Assembly: GCF_038404985.1 (NCBI RefSeq)
Contig: NZ_JBBKBA010000002.1
Span: 976,336 to 1,040,335, forward strand
Direction of reading: 5' to 3'
Source of the DNA: Ferrovibrio sp. MS7
Lineage (GTDB): Bacteria; Pseudomonadota; Alphaproteobacteria; Ferrovibrionales; Ferrovibrionaceae
DNA length: 64,000 nucleotides
Under the pieces are notes generated by a model that was not told where the DNA came from, did no database searches, and saw nothing but the letters and a program-made list of their open reading frames with translations. A program made the position numbers and the translations under genes. How positions within the stretch are numbered: the first letter of the stretch is position 1; the number at the start of each line of letters is the position of its first letter. Positions 36,091-45,009 of the stretch are shown piece after piece.

Positions 36091-37056
36091 TCAATCGTCG
36101 TCATCCTGGCAATAGCGCCACAAAGTCTCGGCGGCGCGCTGCGCCTTGTCGACACTCAAGGTCAGCATATGGCTGTCCTGCTTGCGGTAATCATAGCCGG
36201 GGCTGGTCACGATCTCATCATAGCTGAGATCGGTGCGCACCGCTGCCGTCTTCTGGCCCCAGGGGCCATAGACCGATTCCTTGCTCGGGCCGAACAGGCC
36301 GACCGTGGGCGTGCCAACGGCGGCGGCGAGATGCATCAGGCCGCTGTCGTTGCCGATATAGAGCGCGCAGCGCTGCAAGGCGGCACCGAGATCGAGCAGG
36401 TCCAGCTTGCCGACGAAGTTCATGGCACGGTCGGGCGGCAGGAGGTCCAGCACCGGTTGCGCCAGGGCTTCCTCGCCGGGGCCGCCGAACACCGCGATGC
36501 GGGCACCGGGCAGGATGCCATCGGGCGCGGTGAGGCGCTGCGCCAGTTCGGCGAAACGGTCGGCTGGCCAGATCTTGCCGCCCCAATTGGCGGTAGGGCC
36601 GATGGCCAGCACCGGCTGCTTGCCATCCCACAGCCGGCGGGCGCGCTTTTCGTTGGCTTCGCCGATCCAGATGCGCGGCGCGGTGGGCGGCAGGCGCAGC
36701 AGCTGGGAGAGCACGATCACCCGATGCACGCTGGAACCTGAGCCATGGAACACGCGACGGCGATACGCCATCAGGAATTGCGACAGGCCGGAGCCGCGCA
36801 GGTCAACCACCATGCTCCAGCGGGTGGTCGCGACCTGCTTCCACAATTCCCACCAATGCCGCGCCCAGGGCTTCTTTTCCACCACGATCAGGCGCTCCAG
36901 ATTCGGCATTGCCGAGGTCTGGAACAGGCCGGCGGCGGCGGGGCCACAGGCGACGGTGATCTTGGCCAGGGGATCGCGCTCCACGATGCCTGCGAGCAGG
37001 CCGGTGGAAAGGATGGCGTCGCCCAGGCGGTTCGAGGTTATGAACAGAATGCGCAT
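36091..37056 (-). CDS. Glycosyltransferase family 9 (heptosyltransferase-like)
   Basis: 321 residues. Starts ILFITSNRLGDAILSTGLL, and contains IGPTANWGGKIWPADRFAELA and GNDSGLMHLAAAVGTPTVGLFGPS, the ADP-heptose transferase signature. First gene of the operon that continues with GT2, GT4 and the amidotransferase. The gmhA gene at 53351 could supply its heptose precursor. Confidence 0.87.
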   Translation of the reverse strand: MRILFITSNRLGDAILSTGLLAGIVERDPLAKITVACGPAAAGLFQTSAMPNLERLIVVEKKPWARHWWELWKQVATTRWSMVVDLRGSGLSQFLMAYRRRVFHGSGSSVHRVIVLSQLLRLPPTAPRIWIGEANEKRARRLWDGKQPVLAIGPTANWGGKIWPADRFAELAQRLTAPDGILPGARIAVFGGPGEEALAQPVLDLLPPDRAMNFVGKLDLLDLGAALQRCALYIGNDSGLMHLAAAVGTPTVGLFGPSKESVYGPWGQKTAAVRTDLSYDEIVTSPGYDYRKQDSHMLTLSVDKAQRAAETLWRYCQDDDD

Positions 37057-37080
37057 GGCCGGGCGGTTATAGAAGTCCAG

Positions 37081-37101
37081 CCCCGGCTTGCCAAGCCGGG
37101 G
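37081..37101. repeat. Short GC-rich hairpin in divergent promoter region
   Basis: CCCCGGCTT and AAGCCGGGG form a perfect nine-base stem with a GCC loop between the divergent heptosyltransferase and ygfZ genes. No promoter could be read around it with confidence. Confidence 0.5.
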
Positions 37102-37124
37102 CCAGTCCCATACCTGTTAAGGCC

Positions 37125-37976
37125 ATGAGCCTGTTGACCCACATCGCCCTGCCGGGGCGCACGCTGCTTCGGCTGGAAGGCCCGGAGAGCAAGGAATTCC
37201 TTAACGGGCTGATTTCCAATGATGCCCGCCGGCTGGCACCGGGCCAGCCACTTTTCGCCGCCCTGCTCTCGCCACAGGGCAAGTTCCTCTACGAGCTGCT
37301 GCTGGCCGACTGGCAGGGGGCGGTGTGGCTGGATACCGAGACCGACACCGCGCCAGAACTGGAAAAAAAGCTAAAAATGTACCGCCTGCGCGCCAAGGTG
37401 GAGATCGCCATGCAAACTGGCTGGCAGGTCTATGCCTTGCTGAACGCCGGGCCGGAGACAGTGATCCCGGCAGAGGGCTTTGCCTTCACCGATCCCCGGC
37501 TGCCGGCACTGGGCCAGCGCCTGTGGCTACCCGACGGCGTTGCGCCGCCCGGGGCGGCGGGTGACCTTGCCGAATACGAAGCCCTGCGCCTGCTGCTGGG
37601 CGTGCCTGACGGCAGCCGCGACATCGAGCGCGACAAGGGCCTGTTGCTGGAGAACCATTTCGAGGCGCTGAACGGCGTCGATTTCAACAAGGGCTGCTAT
37701 GTCGGCCAGGAACTCACGGCGCGGACCAAGTATCGCGGCCTGGTGAAGAAACAGCTTTTCCTGGTGCATGCCGAAGCGCCGCTACCGGCACGCGGCAGTA
37801 TCGTCACCCTGGATGGCCAGGAAGCCGGCGAACTGCGCTCAAGCCTCGGCCCCCAAGGGCTCGCCTTGCTGCGGCTGGAGGCGGTGGCGAGGGCAGCGGC
37901 AGGCGGCCCGCCACTGCTCTGCGAAGGCATTGCACTCACCGCCCGCCTCCCGGATTATGCCGCGCCAAAATCGTAA
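37125..37976 (+). CDS. ygfZ: YgfZ/GcvT-like folate-binding protein for Fe-S cluster assembly
   Basis: 283 residues. The family signature KGCYVGQELTARTKYRG is intact and includes the key Cys. It supports repair or assembly of certain Fe-S enzymes with tetrahydrofolate. The N-terminal part (RLEGPESKEFLNGLISND) is GcvT-like. Confidence 0.9.
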   Translation: MSLLTHIALPGRTLLRLEGPESKEFLNGLISNDARRLAPGQPLFAALLSPQGKFLYELLLADWQGAVWLDTETDTAPELEKKLKMYRLRAKVEIAMQTGWQVYALLNAGPETVIPAEGFAFTDPRLPALGQRLWLPDGVAPPGAAGDLAEYEALRLLLGVPDGSRDIERDKGLLLENHFEALNGVDFNKGCYVGQELTARTKYRGLVKKQLFLVHAEAPLPARGSIVTLDGQEAGELRSSLGPQGLALLRLEAVARAAAGGPPLLCEGIALTARLPDYAAPKS

Positions 37977-37994
37977 GCCTGCGGGAGCGCTAAG

Positions 37995-38624
37995 ATGCCG
38001 GCCGGACCAGAAGACAAACGCACCAGCCTGATTCATGACGACGGCAAATGCCGCTGCGGCTGGCCCGGCCATGACCCGCTTTATGTACAGTATCACGACA
38101 CCGAATGGGGCGTGCCGGAATGGGATGACCGGGCTTTGTTCGAGAAGCTGATCCTGGATGGCTTCCAGGCCGGCCTGTCGTGGATCACCATTTTGCGTAA
38201 GCGCGACAATTTCCGCCGCGCCTTCGATGGCTTCGAGCCGGAGAAGATCGCGCGCTATGACCGCCGCAAGCTCGACCGCCTGATGCAGGACGAAGGCATC
38301 GTGCGCAACCGCGCCAAGATCGACGGCAGCGTACTGAACGCGCGCGGCTGGCTGGCGATCCAGGAGCAGCATGGCAGCTTCTCTGAATATTTATGGGATT
38401 TCGTCGGCGGCAAGCCGAAGCAGAATAATTGGACACACCTGCGCGAAGTGCCGGTGGAAAGCCCTGAAAGCCAGGCCCTGTCGAAGGCGCTGAAGAAGCA
38501 GGGCTTCACTTTCGTCGGCCCCACCATCGTCTATGCCTTCATGCAGGCGGTGGGCATGGTGAACGACCACACCACCGATTGCTTCCGGCACGCCCAGGTG
38601 AAGAAGCTAAAGCGCCGAGCTTAA
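37995..38624 (+). CDS. tag: DNA-3-methyladenine glycosylase I
   Basis: 209 residues with ribosome site GGGAG. Contains CRCGWPGHDPLYVQYHDTEWGVP with the N-terminal Cys/His zinc ligands, LILDGFQAGLSWITILRKR, and the late TDCFRHAQV. It removes 3-methyladenine in base excision repair. It overlaps the convergent acyl-CoA dehydrogenase by four bases. Confidence 0.93.
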   Translation: MPAGPEDKRTSLIHDDGKCRCGWPGHDPLYVQYHDTEWGVPEWDDRALFEKLILDGFQAGLSWITILRKRDNFRRAFDGFEPEKIARYDRRKLDRLMQDEGIVRNRAKIDGSVLNARGWLAIQEQHGSFSEYLWDFVGGKPKQNNWTHLREVPVESPESQALSKALKKQGFTFVGPTIVYAFMQAVGMVNDHTTDCFRHAQVKKLKRRA

Positions 38625-39664
38625 GTAGCGGTCAACAGCGACCAGAGCTTCTCGCCGCCTTGGGCGCAGACCAGGTCGCCGAGGCGCTGCTGCCACAGGC
38701 TTTCGTTCCCGAATTCATCGCGCCAGGACCATAGCCGGCGAGTGGCGAAATGCAGCGGATGCTCCTGGGTGAAGCCCATGGCGCCATGCACCTGGTGGCT
38801 GATTGCCGCCACCTCGCTCGCCGCCTCGCCGACCCGCGCCTTGGCGACAGCAATGGCGAAGCCGAAGCCATCACTATCCCAGGCTTCAACCGCCATATCG
38901 GCGGCGGCAGTGGCCGCAGCAAGATGGCCGGCGGCAACCGCCAGCATATGCTGCACCGCCTGAAACTTGCCAATAGCACGGCCGAACTGCACGCGCTCAT
39001 TGGCATAATCAAGGCCATGATCCAAGGCGCGCTCCATGGCACCCACCATCTGCTGCGCCCGTAGCAGCGCACCCAGCGGCAACAGGCCATCGGCGCCGAT
39101 GGCGGCGGGTGCTGGCAGTGTCTTTACCGCCAGGCCATCGCAAAGCAGCGTGTCACGCGGCTCGTAGGCGACGTTGCGGCGCGATTGCGCCTTTGCCACA
39201 CCCTTGGGCAGCAGCGCGAGATGCAACGCACCGGCAGCATCGCGGAGCAGCAGCAGTACATGATCGGCCACGGCGCCCCAGGGCACACGTTTCGCATCGC
39301 CCTGGATACACCCCTGCGTCAGACCAAGCGTTTCCGGCGCCAGGGTGATGACACCTTCCGGCAAGTCGCCGCCAGCCTCGCACCACAACCTCGCTGCCAG
39401 CATATGCTCCGGCAGGGGCAAAGGCAGCGCGTGATAGCCGGCCTGCCGCACCAGCCCCAGGGCATCCACGGCGCCGAGGCCAACACCGCCGGCTGCCTCG
39501 CTGAGCAGCGCCAGCGGCAAGCCAGCTTTCTCGACCTCGCGCCACAGCCCGGCCTGCCATTCGCCTTGATCGGCGGCAAGCAGTACTTCCTTGGTAACAC
39601 GCTGCTGCAACAGCCGGCCGGCCTGCTCGGTGACAATCGCGGAGAGTTCGTTCGCCTCGTTCAT
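38621..39664 (-). CDS. Acyl-CoA dehydrogenase family protein, short subunit
   Basis: 347 residues. The C-terminal acyl-CoA dehydrogenase half is recognisable (YANERVQFGRAIGKFQAVQHMLA, ISHQVHGAMGFTQEHPLHFATRRLWSW). The N-terminal part is divergent and FAD contacts are less clear. It follows a second, complete acyl-CoA dehydrogenase ten bases upstream. Adjacent unlike pairs form heterotetramers in steroid and related acid catabolism, which fits here. Confidence 0.85.
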   Translation of the reverse strand: MNEANELSAIVTEQAGRLLQQRVTKEVLLAADQGEWQAGLWREVEKAGLPLALLSEAAGGVGLGAVDALGLVRQAGYHALPLPLPEHMLAARLWCEAGGDLPEGVITLAPETLGLTQGCIQGDAKRVPWGAVADHVLLLLRDAAGALHLALLPKGVAKAQSRRNVAYEPRDTLLCDGLAVKTLPAPAAIGADGLLPLGALLRAQQMVGAMERALDHGLDYANERVQFGRAIGKFQAVQHMLAVAAGHLAAATAAADMAVEAWDSDGFGFAIAVAKARVGEAASEVAAISHQVHGAMGFTQEHPLHFATRRLWSWRDEFGNESLWQQRLGDLVCAQGGEKLWSLLTAT

Positions 39665-39674
39665 CGCCGTCCCC

Positions 39675-40826
39675 TTACCGCAGACCTAAGCCGCGCGCGA
39701 TCATGCCGCGCAGAATCTCGCGTGTACCGCCGCGGAGCGTGAAAGAAGGTGCATTCAGCAGCACGTAGGCGAGGGCTTCACTGAAATCATCGCCCGGCTC
39801 ATCGAAGCTTGGCTCCACCGGCACCAGCTTGCGTGCAACCTCGGGAATTTCGCGCTCAAAGCTGGTGCCAACTTCCTTCACCAGGGCAGCCTCGGTGGCT
39901 GGGTTGTGGCCTTTCTCCAGCAGGCCGGCGATGGAAACCGACATGCGCCGGAGTGCAGCGGCATGGGCTATCAGGCGCCCGACCTCGACCGATTGCCGCG
40001 CGTCGGGCCTCGCGCCGACCTTGTTGATCAATTCCGCCAACAGGCGGTAGTCGGAGAGGAAACGATCCGGCCCGGAACGCTCGAAAGCCAGCTCGGCCGT
40101 CACCATGCTCCAGCCCATGCCCTCGGCCCCGAGCATGGCATCATCGGGCACGAAGCAGTCGCGGAACACCACTTCATTGAATTCATGCACGCCTGCGAGA
40201 TTGCGGATCGGCCGCACGGTAATACCCGGCGACTGCATATCGACGATGAATTGCGTCAGGCCGATATGGCGGTTCTCACCGGCCTGGGCGGTGCGCACCA
40301 GCACGATCAGGTAATGCGCGTGATGCGCGTTCGAGGTCCATATCTTGGCGCCGTTGATCAGCCAGCCGCCTTCGGTCTTGGCGGCGCGGCTGCGCACACT
40401 GGCCAGGTCCGAGCCGGTATCGGGCTCGCTCATGCCAATGCCGAAATAACATTCGCCGGCAGCGATACCCGGCAGCAGCAGCCGCTTCATTCGGTCGCTG
40501 CCGTGGCGCAGTATCTGCGGCCCCGATTGCCGGTCGGCGATCCAATGCGCACCACAGGGCGCGCCATGGGCCAGCATTTCCTCGGTCACCACATAGCGGT
40601 GCAGGTTGGACAGCGCATGGCCGCCGAATTCCTTCGGCCAGGTGATGCCGATGAAGCCAGCCTTGCCGGCGCGGCGGCTGAATTCAGCATTGAAGCTGAT
40701 CCAGCTATTGCGGTTCGGCTTGTATAAGCCGGCATCACGCTGCTCGGCCAGAAAGGCGCGCAGCCGCTGGCGCAATGCGGTGGTATCGGCGGGAAGCTCG
40801 GGCGCATCGAAGCGGAAGGCACGCAT
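39675..40826 (-). CDS. Acyl-CoA dehydrogenase
   Basis: 383 residues. Complete domain order: N-terminal helical (FGGHALSNLHRYVVTEEML), FGIGMSEPDTGSDLASVRSRA, WLINGAKIWTSNAHHAHYL, and the C-terminal LRGGTREILRGMIARGLG. It oxidises an acyl-CoA at the alpha/beta position with FAD. Pairs with the shorter homologue downstream. The SMP-30 gene lies 15 bases upstream in the same direction. Confidence 0.92.
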   Translation of the reverse strand: MRAFRFDAPELPADTTALRQRLRAFLAEQRDAGLYKPNRNSWISFNAEFSRRAGKAGFIGITWPKEFGGHALSNLHRYVVTEEMLAHGAPCGAHWIADRQSGPQILRHGSDRMKRLLLPGIAAGECYFGIGMSEPDTGSDLASVRSRAAKTEGGWLINGAKIWTSNAHHAHYLIVLVRTAQAGENRHIGLTQFIVDMQSPGITVRPIRNLAGVHEFNEVVFRDCFVPDDAMLGAEGMGWSMVTAELAFERSGPDRFLSDYRLLAELINKVGARPDARQSVEVGRLIAHAAALRRMSVSIAGLLEKGHNPATEAALVKEVGTSFEREIPEVARKLVPVEPSFDEPGDDFSEALAYVLLNAPSFTLRGGTREILRGMIARGLGLR

Positions 40827-40841
40827 GATATATTTACTCCC

Positions 40842-41711
40842 TCAATCCACCAGGGCAGCCGTGAGGATACGGCCCTGAATCGAATCGGTGACATAGATGC
40901 GTTTGTCGCGCACCGCGAGATTGGTCGTGTAACTATCGGCCGGCGCCTCATAGAGCGCCAACGGGCGATTGCGGGCATCGAAATGCCACACGCCAATCTG
41001 CATATGCGCCACCAGCAGGCGGCCTTTTGCATCGATGGCGATGCCATCGGGCCCGATGCCGCCGGAAAGCTGTACCGCGATACCGACCTTCACCGGTTCG
41101 CCCTCAAACAGCGGCACGCGCCAGATCGCATTGCCGCGTGTCATCGCCACATAAAGCCAGGGCTTCTGCTGATCGAAGACTAGGCCGTTCGGGCTCGGGC
41201 CATTGTTCAGCAGCACCGAAACAGAACCATCGGGCGTCATGCGCAACACGCGGCCCCGCGGATCATGCAGGCCAGTCTGGCCCTGATCGGTGATATAGAG
41301 CGTGCCGTCAGGGCCGAAGGTCAGGTCATTCAGCCCATGCAGCGGCTGGCCATCAATCGAGTCAAACAACACGTCGAAGCCGCCGCTGGCGGGATCGACG
41401 CGCACCAGGCCGCGACGGAAATCGGCCACCAGCAGGCGGCCATCGGGCAGCAGTTTCAGCCCGTTCGGCCAGCCGTCATACTCGATCACCAGATGCCAGC
41501 CACCTGCCGGATCGCGGCGGAAGATACGGCCGAACGGGATATCGACGACATAGAGATTGCCCGCCTGATCGAAATCCGGGCCTTCAAGGAAGCAGCCGGC
41601 ATGATGGCCGGCGAGGTTGATATCCGCCCAGCGGCTCTGGCGCGGCTTGGCATAGCGCTCGGGCAGCCGGTCGAAAACCGCAAGCGACCGCGTCTCGGGC
41701 AGGGCATACAT
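40842..41711 (-). CDS. SMP-30/gluconolactonase-like beta-propeller hydrolase
   Basis: 289 residues from ATG 41711 (AGAGGAAAC upstream); a longer frame to 41804 crosses into the disrupted junction and is not supported. Propeller motifs: EGPDFDQAGNLYVVDIPFGRI (metal Glu), DGWPNGLKLLPDGRLLVADF, NDLTFGPDGTLYITD and SPNGLVFD. It probably opens a lactone. It is the first gene of the acyl-CoA dehydrogenase operon and marks the left edge of the island. Confidence 0.85.
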   Translation of the reverse strand: MYALPETRSLAVFDRLPERYAKPRQSRWADINLAGHHAGCFLEGPDFDQAGNLYVVDIPFGRIFRRDPAGGWHLVIEYDGWPNGLKLLPDGRLLVADFRRGLVRVDPASGGFDVLFDSIDGQPLHGLNDLTFGPDGTLYITDQGQTGLHDPRGRVLRMTPDGSVSVLLNNGPSPNGLVFDQQKPWLYVAMTRGNAIWRVPLFEGEPVKVGIAVQLSGGIGPDGIAIDAKGRLLVAHMQIGVWHFDARNRPLALYEAPADSYTTNLAVRDKRIYVTDSIQGRILTAALVD

Positions 41712-42540
41712 GCTGCGTTTCCTCTTGTGTGCTGCCAGCATGACCAGCAAAGCGGCACGGATCAAGCGGCAGCACGTTGGCAGCCACTGTGCTGTCACAC
41801 CCATTTTCCATAAGGGGTAACGCCTCTGAAAGCCGCCCGTCCAATTCAGCTAATGCAGGATCAATCGGGGGCGCCTCGTACAATCCGGGTACAAAGGATT
41901 TCGCCAGCCCATTGCAGAATGCCTTGCAGCCAACAACGAAGGGGGGGGGGGGGCAAGAGTGGCGAGGCGTGTCTATTGGATCATGCCACACATCTACAGC
42001 GCACTGAAAAAGCGACCCCTGCATTAGCTGACATTTTTTTCATTTTGGGTCCTGGGACCCAAATGCAAAATTCCGTCAATAAATGCAGGCGGCCTTGAGT
42101 ACGAGCCTTCCTTCAGAGACACGATAACATCGTTTAGTTGTATTTGCCGTTTGCAGCCCCGAGCAATCTTTATCCGCAACACAATGTGATTTCTGCCTGA
42201 CTGCATTAGCTTACATTTCTTACACACTAAATTCCGTCAGGTAATTATAGGAAGCGACCACTTTCATACCGCCCCCATCACCGCCCTCCTGGACGACGAG
42301 GTCTTATCTCACAACCTGTAATAGTCTGGCGGCTTATGGCCTTTCAGATCCGTCAACAGGGCAGAAAGACAACTCCGCCCTTCGCTTGGCCAACATGCTG
42401 ATTGTCTGATGGCCACAATGAGCCAAGGGGGACCCAACTCTGTCCAGCGCCAGCATTCGATTTGAGACTGCGAACAGTATGTGTGAGACATCCGCCGCGC
42501 GACACGTAAGAAATAATCCGAGGAATTGAGGATCAGGAAC
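41712..42540. other. Non-coding left part of the accessory island
   Basis: No gene is supported in these 829 bases. They hold a run of 13 G (41941-41953), a nine-base hairpin TTTGGGTCC/GGACCCAAA (42044-42063) and a short duplicated module (42019-42078 and 42201-42239). At 41804-41824 there is a sequence echoed near the other edge of the island (49421-49442). Base composition is clearly less GC-rich than the genes to the left. Confidence 0.6.
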
Positions 42541-42800
42541 GCGCTGGCCGGATCTCAGGAGGATTATTAAATCTCCGAACTATGCCGCGGCATGGGCATT
42601 ACGGAAAACCTATATTTCAGTTGGCCGAAGGAGTTCCTGGAAGCTGGTAAGCGTCGACTGACTCGAGATACAGAAACGCCAAGCTAACAGTGTTGAAGCT
42701 AAGAGCCTTCGCAACGAGATGAGTGATCGAAGAAGCTATTAGCTGAAATCAGCCTTGAGAGCTGTCTGCTTAAACACGCATAGGGGCCCGACGAGCCCAA
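42541..42800 (+). pseudogene. Decayed IS3-family orfA (transposase N-terminal part)
   Basis: From 42571 the frame reads ISELCRGMGITENLYFSWPKEFLEAGKRRLTRDTETPS before a stop at about 42685. This closely follows the helix-turn-helix and linker of IS3-type OrfA proteins. A frameshifted upstream piece (ALAGSQEDY) and a downstream Leu/Glu-rich coiled-coil echo (around 42690-42790, with stops) extend the match. No ends could be found. It is a different subgroup from the element at 44641. Confidence 0.65.
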
Positions 42801-43055
42801 CGACGATTTCAAGTATCGCGAAACAGCCAACGCCGCGCAGGAAGCGAGGGCTCTCGGCTCAGATTAGTAGCCCATCAATTCGGGAGACAGATGTTAGCCA
42901 GCCCCCCCGGTGAGCGCCCCCCGCTCTGGCGTATTTATTTTTTTCTGAGCAAGGCAGTTCGAACAACATGAGGGCCGTAAGGAGGCCATTCACATGCCTA
43001 GCAAAGGCAAATGGCACGCCTGGCGAGGACAGCGGAGCTGAGGTAGCGACCTGGG

Positions 43056-43081
43056 GCCCCGAAAATTATTTTCTTCGGGGC
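43056..43081. terminator. Hairpin beyond the minus-strand small membrane protein gene
   Basis: GCCCCGAA (43056-43063) pairs with TTCGGGGC (43074-43081). It sits seven bases beyond the stop of the minus-strand ORF at 43089. There is no T-run on that strand, so terminator function is tentative. Confidence 0.4.
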
Positions 43082-43088
43082 ATCGGAG

Positions 43089-43316
43089 TCACTGGTCTGC
43101 GCGAAACCAGACAGTAGATACGGCACCGTAGAGAAACAAGCCGATACCGACCGAATACATTAGAAACGCCGTGCCAACCAAAACTGCCGCCAACGCTCTG
43201 GGCTGTGATGCCGGCCATGTTCGGAAACTAGTCAACCAAACCTGCTGGAAGGTTCCAAGGACGGCTCCGTCACCAGAGTCTTTGTTGAAAGCATCCCAGC
43301 TTATTAGCGTCGACAT
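43089..43316 (-). CDS. Small hypothetical membrane protein
   Basis: 75 residues. An N-terminal soluble stretch (MSTLISWDAFNKDSGDGAVL), then hydrophobic sequence from about residue 41 (ALAAVLVGTAFLMYSVGIGLFLYGAVSTVWF) that could make one long or two short membrane helices. No family is recognised. The ribosome site is weak. It looks more protein-like than neighbouring random ORFs, and a hairpin follows its stop. Confidence 0.4.
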   Translation of the reverse strand: MSTLISWDAFNKDSGDGAVLGTFQQVWLTSFRTWPASQPRALAAVLVGTAFLMYSVGIGLFLYGAVSTVWFRADQ

Positions 43317-43542
43317 GCTCTTGTCTGTGGGGCGCCTGCCAACGATCTAAAGGGCGGCAAAGTTCAGAGTGGTGACTTCAGGCATTAAGGGCGCCGACAT
43401 TAATATCAGCGACGACCACCTCAACCGTAGACATCTGAGCTGTGATCAAAAGGACCTCAAAAATATTTCACTTAGGCACCCTTCATCTCCTTGCCAGTAT
43501 GAAAGTTTACAATAATTGGGTTTTCGAGAGGGTAATGAACCA

Positions 43543-43866
43543 ATGTCAACCGACTACATCAGAGACGCCATTCCAATAAGGGCCACCGCCAAGACTCTTG
43601 GTTGTGATGGAAGCTTGGTAATGAAGCTGGTCAACTGCGGTTTTCTGGAAGGCTACAAAGATGGGAATGCGACGAAGATATTTTTTATAGCATTTCCGCC
43701 TATCAGCGTCGGCACACCCTTGCTGGCGAGGCCTCAGCTAACAAGCCGACTGGCCACGTATTCCAGGTCACAGGACTTCAGCATTCCGTCGCCTACCCCC
43801 AGCGACGCGGATTTCTCTGGGTCTCCAAACATCGTCATTTGCTTGGATGAGGTGAAAACTTTGTAG
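43543..43866 (+). CDS. Hypothetical protein, possibly truncated DNA-binding protein
   Basis: 107 residues from ATG 43543 (GAGAGGG upstream). The first 45 residues (DAIPIRATAKTLGCDGSLVMKLVNCGFLEGYKDGN) resemble a helix-turn-helix. The rest is Ser/Pro-rich and does not look like a natural continuation, so a frameshift near 43680 is possible. The bases 43317-43542 before it show nothing recognisable. Confidence 0.35.
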   Translation: MSTDYIRDAIPIRATAKTLGCDGSLVMKLVNCGFLEGYKDGNATKIFFIAFPPISVGTPLLARPQLTSRLATYSRSQDFSIPSPTPSDADFSGSPNIVICLDEVKTL

Positions 43867-43932
43867 AAACAAAAGAAGTAAAGACAGCTTAGTAAATCGT
43901 CTACATCTCCTCATATACATGGAGCTACTGAA

Positions 43933-44406
43933 ATGGCAAAGCCGATCATGATTAAAGATAGAGCGATCCTGCTCGAAGGGCTATCTGTTCTAGGCCGAAG
44001 CGATGATGAGAACTACCTACTTGGTGCAATTAATGTTGCCGGAATTGACGTTAGCTTTTCTGTAATCAAAGGCCCCGGACTAGATCCGGCGCAAGCAGTG
44101 AGTTTGCTTGTCGCCATTGAGGCGATTTCAAGCAGATGCTCTACGCCTTGGCTTCTTCCGGCTGGTGTCCACCTGGAAAAACTGGGATCAGGCTACTGGG
44201 TCGACGTAATAGATTCCGACGGTGATCAGTTTTCGGATTTACTATTGTTTTCGGGGGAGCAAATAAAGAGAGTTGCAGATTTTGTGCTTATGGATGACGA
44301 GTATCGAAGAATTAGTATACTTGTCGGAAATGATGATGAGCTTCACTACGATTTCCATCGCTTTGAGTTCGAACTTGCAGATGTAAAACTTTCCCCACCG
44401 AAGTAG
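43933..44406 (+). CDS. Hypothetical protein, island-specific
   Basis: 157 residues, acidic, soluble, with regular alternation of hydrophobic and acidic stretches (YWVDVIDSDGDQFSDLLLFSGEQIKRVADFVL). No family is recognised. AT-richer codon use than the chromosome on either side suggests transfer. It has ATG with GGAGCT ten bases upstream. Confidence 0.5.
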   Translation: MAKPIMIKDRAILLEGLSVLGRSDDENYLLGAINVAGIDVSFSVIKGPGLDPAQAVSLLVAIEAISSRCSTPWLLPAGVHLEKLGSGYWVDVIDSDGDQFSDLLLFSGEQIKRVADFVLMDDEYRRISILVGNDDELHYDFHRFEFELADVKLSPPK

Positions 44407-44510
44407 ACTCCTGGTACGGCGTGGAAATGGATGGGTCAGGCAATCTATCGTATTGAAGTGCATTGCAGTCTACAGTCCGCACGGCATTCTCGGGTTCATT
44501 GATCTAGAAG

Positions 44511-44640
44511 TGACCACTAATTGGTGCTCTCGGAGTGGTGCGGCTGCAATGTTAGTTTAATGGTGCTGTGTCTAACAATGGCAGGATGGGTGGCGAAGCT
44601 AATCGAGTTTACGTTGCCGAGCGCGCTGGTGTCGCTGGGA
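44511..44640 (-). repeat. Inverted remnant of the IS3 right end
   Basis: The stretch 44531-44592 matches the reverse complement of the right end of the element at 44641-46011 (bases about 45945-46000). Shared blocks include GAGTGGT, GCTGCAAT, TTAGTTTA and CAATGGCAG in the same order and spacing. TGACCAC at 44511 corresponds to the outer tip. It is a piece of a second, oppositely oriented copy, cut off by the left end of the present copy. Confidence 0.7.
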
Positions 44641-44703
44641 TGACTGATCCTCCCCCACTGAAGTGGTCCGAGTTGATGTATTGTTTTTGGCATCAAGGAT
44701 GAT

Positions 44704-44994
44704 CGCCTGCCACGCAAAAGATACAAGCCGGAAGAGATAGTTACGAAGCTGCGCCAGGTCGATGTGCTGACCTCGTAGGGCCAGAGTGTCGCCTGGGCAA
44801 TCCGCCAGATCGGGGTTGCCGAGGTAACGTACTATCGGTGACGCCAGGAATTCGGCGGGCTGAAGAGCGACCGGATTCGGCCCCTGAAGAATCTGGAGCA
44901 GGAGAATGCCCGGTTGCGCCGGGCGGTGTCTGACCTGACCCTGGATAAGCTGATCCTGACCGCTGAGGGGGAAGCGTGGCCGAAGGCCGCGTAA
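44704..44994 (+). pseudogene. IS3 orfA with two in-frame stops
   Basis: Frame LPRKRYKPEEIVTKLRQVDV... continues through TAG at 44776 and TGA at 44839 to QENARLRRAVSDLTLDKLIL and a TAA at 44992. It includes the helix-turn-helix and leucine zipper of OrfA. The two nonsense changes make it non-functional. Confidence 0.85.
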
Positions 44995-45009
44995 GTCCGA
45001 CGAAGGCAA

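Noticed and set aside
41584..42024. 146-codon minus-strand ORF over the SMP-30 start
   Set aside because: Overlaps the SMP-30 gene in another frame and passes through the poly-G run as a proline tract; no recognisable domain.
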